A stretch of DNA of 64,000 bases from an endosymbiont of Escarpia spicata (GTDB taxonomy: Bacteria; Pseudomonadota; Gammaproteobacteria; Chromatiales; Chromatiaceae). Below the pieces are notes generated by a model that did no database searches, had not been told where the DNA came from, and saw nothing but the letters and a program-made list of their open reading frames with translations. Position 1 is the stretch's first letter. Each line of letters opens with the position of its first letter. The stretch spans positions 62,001-126,000 of the forward strand of contig QFXE01000005.1 in assembly GCA_003349915.1 (NCBI GenBank), read 5' to 3'. The translations under genes were made by a program, and so were the position numbers. Shown here piece by piece: positions 60,176 to 64,000 of the stretch.

Positions 60176-62358
60176 CGTGCAGCACTCCTCTCCCGGCGTC
60201 GGAACAGCACAACGGCAGGAATAAGGGAGAGCAGTAATATTACCGCAGTGCCGATCACCGGCCAGAGCACGGGTTGATTCCATGCCAGCTGAGACTCATG
60301 GCGCAAGTCAGGGTCGACCCGTTTGTACTTCAGCGTGTTGTTTGCCATCAAATTGGGTTTTACGTTGTGATACCAGGCGTGGCTCAGGGAGAACGCCTTG
60401 GAGTGATAACCAAACAGCCAGGGGGCATCCCGCCGCAGTATCTCCATCATCTGGTCGATGATTGCCATACGTTCAGGGCCGTTATCCATGTTCTTCATCC
60501 GGCTGAAACGTTCATCAAACTCAGGATTGGCGTAGTTGGAGGCGTTCTCCCCTCCCCCGTCCGCCTTGGAATTGGGGCCGTAAAGGAGGAAGAAGAAGTT
60601 CTCCGGATCAGGGTAGTCGGCATTCCAGCCCCAACTATACATCTGACCGGTACCCTTGCGGATCTTCTCCTGAAAACGGTTGTAATCGGTAGCACGGACC
60701 ACCAGCTGGATGCCCAACTTGGTGAACTGCTTGCGCCACCAATTCATCCTCGCTTTGTCATCCGGACCGGTCGCCACGGCATCATAGTAGAGCACCAGGG
60801 GCTTGCCGGTGTCCGGATCCCGCCCATCGGTATAACCCGCCTGTTGCAGCAACGTCTTCGCCTCATCGATGGAACGGCGCTTGGGTTTACCGTCGATCAC
60901 CTCATAGACGTAGGGGTTGATTCCCTCAGCTCCAAGCCGGTTGCCGTAGATACCCGGCGGAATCATTCCCTGTGCCGGGATACCCCGCCCATTGGCAAAG
61001 ATGGAGATAAACTCTTCGTAGTCCGCCGCAATGGCGATGGCACGACGCAGCAGCCGCGCCCGTTCAGAACCCCCGCCGACCACCGAATCGCGCATATTGA
61101 AGCCGAAATAGCCGATGGAAGTCTGTACCGCAGTGGTCAGCTGAATCCCTTTCTGCCGCATCGACTCCGTCAGCCCCACCTCTCCCTGATCGCCGAACTG
61201 CACCGCCTGATCAAAACTGTCCGACGAGATCCCGGAGGTATCGTAGTAGCCCTGCAGAAATTTATTCCAGTAAGGGATGGTCTCCTTCTCCAGGCTATAG
61301 ACCGCCTTGTCGACAAAGGGCAGCGGCAAACCGGCGTCCTGCAACAGTCCAGCCGCGACGTCCTCGGGTTCACCCACTTCGGGATAGGACTCACCATGAA
61401 AATTGGGATTGCGCGCCAGCACCATGCGCAGGTTGGGGTTATTCTCCGTCAACATAAACGCCCCGGTGCCCACCGGATACCAGTCCAGTTTGATATTTCG
61501 CTTGCGCAACCCCGGCTGGGCGTAGAAGCGGTCCGCCTCCCAAGGCATGGGGGCAAAGAACGGCATCGCCATCCAGTAGACGAACTGGGGATATTTACCC
61601 TTGAGACGGATGCGATAGCGGTAGTTGTCCACCACCTCCACACCTGGCAGATCATACTCCCGCAGATCGACATAAGGACGCTCTTGACCAGTCATCTTCT
61701 GCAGCCGTTTGTCCTCGGCGCTCAGGCGCTCGGAAAACGCCTTGAAACCGACGATATACTCATTCATCACCCCGGCGATGGGGCAGTGAAAACGGGGAAA
61801 AGCGAGACGTTTGATCTGGTAGACGTAGTCCGCCGCCGTCAGTTCGCGGCTGCCGTTCACCGGCAGATCAGCCAGGGTATGCAGCGTTTCCAACTGATTT
61901 TCATTCAACTGATGGTAGAGAAATTCATCCGACTCATCCTGGGCAAACAGGGGATGGGGTTGAAAGCGGATGCCGGGCTGAATAGTGATCAGGTAGTCAC
62001 TGAAGGCGATCTCATCAACCGGGGCACCATCCGGCAGAGGTTTTCCGTCGGCGTCCAGATAGGTGACCTGGGGCATACCCTCACTGGTCAGAGGCACCAA
62101 CTCATAGGGCCGCTTCAGAAAGTGGTACTGCAGTGGCGGCTCATAGATCTGGGCGATAAACTCATACTCATTGGAACTGTAGGAGCGGGCCGGATCGAGA
62201 TGCTTGGGGCGCTCGGAAAAGGAGCGGTAGAGCACCTGACTGGACATCTCGCCGGCGGGATGAGGCGAGTTCCAGGGGGAGTCATCGCACCCCGTCAACA
62301 GCATGCCAATCAGCAGCAGACTGCAGAGTCCTCTCAGTTTTATCAATCTGACGCGCAT
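60172..62358 (-). CDS. Family 5 solute-binding protein with lipobox and C-terminal membrane helix
   Basis: A 728-residue protein, longer than the usual 500-600. Lipobox LTGC follows an n-region of MRVRLIKLRGLCSLLLIGMLL. The SBP_bac_5 body (YRSFSERPKHLDPARSYSSNEYEFIAQIYEPPLQ, YPVGTGAFMLTENNP, IAIAADYEEFISIFANGRG, GWNADYPDPENFFFLLYG) is followed by a hydrophobic stretch LWPVIGTAVILLLSLIPAVVLFRRRERSAAR. It could be held at both ends. The ATG at 62358 is used; an unlikely 53-residue extension exists. Confidence 0.88.
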   Translation of the reverse strand: MRVRLIKLRGLCSLLLIGMLLTGCDDSPWNSPHPAGEMSSQVLYRSFSERPKHLDPARSYSSNEYEFIAQIYEPPLQYHFLKRPYELVPLTSEGMPQVTYLDADGKPLPDGAPVDEIAFSDYLITIQPGIRFQPHPLFAQDESDEFLYHQLNENQLETLHTLADLPVNGSRELTAADYVYQIKRLAFPRFHCPIAGVMNEYIVGFKAFSERLSAEDKRLQKMTGQERPYVDLREYDLPGVEVVDNYRYRIRLKGKYPQFVYWMAMPFFAPMPWEADRFYAQPGLRKRNIKLDWYPVGTGAFMLTENNPNLRMVLARNPNFHGESYPEVGEPEDVAAGLLQDAGLPLPFVDKAVYSLEKETIPYWNKFLQGYYDTSGISSDSFDQAVQFGDQGEVGLTESMRQKGIQLTTAVQTSIGYFGFNMRDSVVGGGSERARLLRRAIAIAADYEEFISIFANGRGIPAQGMIPPGIYGNRLGAEGINPYVYEVIDGKPKRRSIDEAKTLLQQAGYTDGRDPDTGKPLVLYYDAVATGPDDKARMNWWRKQFTKLGIQLVVRATDYNRFQEKIRKGTGQMYSWGWNADYPDPENFFFLLYGPNSKADGGGENASNYANPEFDERFSRMKNMDNGPERMAIIDQMMEILRRDAPWLFGYHSKAFSLSHAWYHNVKPNLMANNTLKYKRVDPDLRHESQLAWNQPVLWPVIGTAVILLLSLIPAVVLFRRRERSAAR

Positions 62359-62528
62359 AAAATGGCAGGGCTCGCCCTTTTCGATTCGGGAAATTTCCGG
62401 TAACTTAGTCGGTTCTTCGTTAGCGTACATCCAGAAAGCTGGAAATAGGCGCAGAGTTCGCCGAGGCAATCGGCCTCTGGCCGCATTATCCGCAATTCTG
62501 TTTGATGACACCACCAAGGAATTGTTCC

Positions 62529-63302
62529 ATGGGTTTTTTGCAAGACAAACGTATTCTTATCGTTGGCGTCGCCAGCAACCGTTCAATCGCCTGGGGCGTT
62601 GCCGAAGCCATGCACCGCGAAGGCGCACAGCTCGCCTTCACCTATCAGGGTGACAAACTCAAGAGCCGGGTGCAGAAGATCGCAGACCAGTGCGGTTCGG
62701 ATATCGTACTGCCGCTGGATGTCACCAGTGACGAACAGATTGATGCCGTATTTGAGGAACTGGGCAAGAAATGGGACGGTCTCGACGGCATCGTCCACTC
62801 CGTAGGTTTCGCTCCCCGCGACCACCTGGAAGGCAGGTATCTGGACAATTTGACCCGTGAGGGTTTTGCCATGGCCCACGACATCAGCGCCTACAGCTTC
62901 GCCGCACTGGCCAAAGCAGGCATGCCGATGATGCAGGGCCGCAACGCGTCACTGATCACCATGAGCTATCTCGGTGCCGTGCGCACCGTGCCCTTCTACA
63001 ATGTAATGGGTGTAGCCAAGGCGAGCCTGGAGGCCAATGTCCGCTACATGGCCGATTCAATGGGGCCCGACGGCATCCGCGTGAACGCAGTCTCCGCAGG
63101 CCCGATTCGTACCCTGGCGGCATCCGGCATCAAGAACTTCAAGAGCATGCTCGACGAAGCGGAGAAGAAAACCCCGCTGCGGCGTAATGTGACTACCGCA
63201 GAGGTGGGCAATGCGGCTGCTTTCCTCTGTTCTGACCTCGCCTCAGGCATCACCGGCGACGTGTTGTACGTCGACTCGGGATACCACATCCTGGGGGTGT
63301 GA
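62529..63302 (+). CDS. fabI: Enoyl-[acyl-carrier-protein] reductase (NADH) FabI
   Basis: A 257-residue fatty-acid synthesis enzyme that reduces enoyl-ACP. N-terminal [33 protein letters not shown], and catalytic Tyr-x6-Lys in [12 protein letters not shown]. The ATG at 62529 has GGA 8 nt upstream. It is divergent from the ABC transporter. Confidence 0.96.
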   Translation: MGFLQDKRILIVGVASNRSIAWGVAEAMHREGAQLAFTYQGDKLKSRVQKIADQCGSDIVLPLDVTSDEQIDAVFEELGKKWDGLDGIVHSVGFAPRDHLEGRYLDNLTREGFAMAHDISAYSFAALAKAGMPMMQGRNASLITMSYLGAVRTVPFYNVMGVAKASLEANVRYMADSMGPDGIRVNAVSAGPIRTLAASGIKNFKSMLDEAEKKTPLRRNVTTAEVGNAAAFLCSDLASGITGDVLYVDSGYHILGV

Positions 63303-63309
63303 TTCGAAA

Positions 63310-63335
63310 CGGAGGAGCGGCGCCTCGCCGCGATT
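63310..63335. repeat. REP-like element, family A half copy
   Basis: CGGAGGAGCGGCGCCTCGCC resembles one arm of family A, directly followed by a family B copy. Confidence 0.5.
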
Positions 63336-63346
63336 ACTCCGTAGAA

Positions 63347-63405
63347 CGTAGGGTGCGCCGTGCGCACCAGAATGAGCAATCAAGGTGATCACGGCACACC
63401 CTACC
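63347..63405. repeat. REP-like palindrome, family B copy 4
   Basis: CGTAGGGTGCGCCGTGCGCACC at one end and GCACACCCTACC at the other, between the convergent fabI and soxB genes. Confidence 0.75.
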
Positions 63406-63418
63406 CTTGACAGGATCA

Positions 63419-64000
63419 TCAGCTGCTGCGGTACTCCGCAATACCTGGATTACCCTTCACGCCGACCAGTTTCGGGGTGTTGAGCTTTTTGATCTTCACC
63501 GTCTTCTGATGACGCAGGTAGTCACCCACCACATCCCAGATGGGGCGGCCGGGAGATTTTGAACCCACCGTCGCCCAACCGGCAACCACATACTTCTTGT
63601 CAGCATCAATTGCCGTACCGTCGTTCAGGGTCATATTGGTAATGCGCTTGCCGAAACCCTTGCCAGGTTCACAGACATAGTCCAGGCCACCGACCCGCAC
63701 CATGTCACCCCCCTGCTGATAGTAGGGATCCTTGTTGAAGAGGTTGTCACTGACATCCTCCAGGATCGCCTTGATGTCGGCACCGCTCATCTCCCGGCGA
63801 TAGGTCTCGGGATAGGTGATACTGGTCTGATCCATGACGTTGTCCATGGTGATCGTCTGACCCGGCAGCACGGTGGTGCCCCAGCGGAAACCGGGAGAGA
63901 GGGATATCTGGGCGTCATTGACCTCGGTGAGGGCATCGCAGATGACCTGATCGAAGGTGCCGTTGAAGTTGCCACGGCGATAGAGGGTCTCCTCCGCCAC
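63419..64000 (-). CDS. soxB: SoxB thiosulfohydrolase (partial, 5' part outside window)
   Basis: The last 193 residues, open at the right edge. Matches the SoxB C-terminal half: LYRRGNFNGTFDQVICDALTEVNDAQISLSPGFRWG, YPETYRREMSGADIKAILEDVSDNLFN, KKYVVAGWATVGSKSPGRPIWDVVGDYLR. SoxB releases sulfate from sulfur compounds bound to SoxYZ. Its N-terminal dimanganese site is not in the window. Supports sulfur-oxidising metabolism. Confidence 0.95.
   Translation of the reverse strand: MAEETLYRRGNFNGTFDQVICDALTEVNDAQISLSPGFRWGTTVLPGQTITMDNVMDQTSITYPETYRREMSGADIKAILEDVSDNLFNKDPYYQQGGDMVRVGGLDYVCEPGKGFGKRITNMTLNDGTAIDADKKYVVAGWATVGSKSPGRPIWDVVGDYLRHQKTVKIKKLNTPKLVGVKGNPGIAEYRSS

Noticed and set aside
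60274-62403. 709-codon open frame opposite the solute-binding protein gene
   Set aside because: High GC-third-position bias of the sense gene keeps the opposite frame open; the sense protein is a clear SBP_bac_5 family member.

Overview
The window reads as chromosomal DNA of a sulfur-oxidising gammaproteobacterium. The evidence is a partial soxB at the right edge, a sulfur-globule-type glycine-rich secreted protein at 37.9 kb, a cbb3 oxidase locus with two FNR-type regulators, and housekeeping synteny typical of Gammaproteobacteria (pyrG-eno-ftsB-ispD-ispF-truD-surE-pcm-nlpD-rpoS; yafS-like/rnhA/dnaQ next to mltD). Chromatiales or a Sedimenticola/Thiodiazotropha-like lineage is an inference, not proven.

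Layout. 1-5.9 kb: a proteobacterial dedicated sortase locus (VIT/vWA sortase substrate, partial; OmpA-like PdsO; response regulator PdsR; histidine kinase PdsS), with a YajD-type HNH protein inside it. 5.9-12.5 kb: hom, alaC, an RpfE/COG4255-like protein coupled to a VOC protein, and small or unknown membrane proteins. 12.7-22.2 kb: ccoNOQP plus a 41-residue membrane ORF, a terminator, then ccoGHIS; an FNR-like regulator lies upstream. 22.2-37.6 kb: rpoS, nlpD, yqaA-like, pcm, surE, a Smr/PhoX-like pair, truD-ispF, a HDOD protein, ispD-ftsB, eno, kdsA, pyrG. 37.7-45.9 kb: sulfur globule protein, a second FNR/ANR, dnaQ, rnhA, methyltransferase, mltD, mscS-type channel, cobO, cobU and a truncated cobT.

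45.8-55.6 kb is an accessory island. The 5' fragment of cobT is joined to a NACHT/FGE-sulfatase gene that has lost its Walker A part and carries an amber codon in place of a conserved Trp. The last 129 bp of that gene (47725-47853) and a downstream 129-bp copy (48033-48161) are related as variable and template repeats of a diversity-generating retroelement: 23 differences, all at adenines of the template. No reverse transcriptase is visible in the window, and a RAYT transposase element with inverted ends lies just after the template. Then come two tandem 625-residue eCIS-core (DUF4157) proteins, a TIR-domain protein and an astacin-like metalloprotease. Several families of short palindromic REP-like repeats punctuate the island and the rest of the window.

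55.7-64 kb: a YejABEF/Opp-like peptide ABC transporter (fused double ATPase, two permeases, an unusual doubly anchored binding protein), fabI and the 3' part of soxB.

The most notable system is the DGR template/variable pair with a decayed NACHT-FGE target and no cis reverse transcriptase. It is either a relic or a satellite cassette served by a reverse transcriptase elsewhere in the genome.
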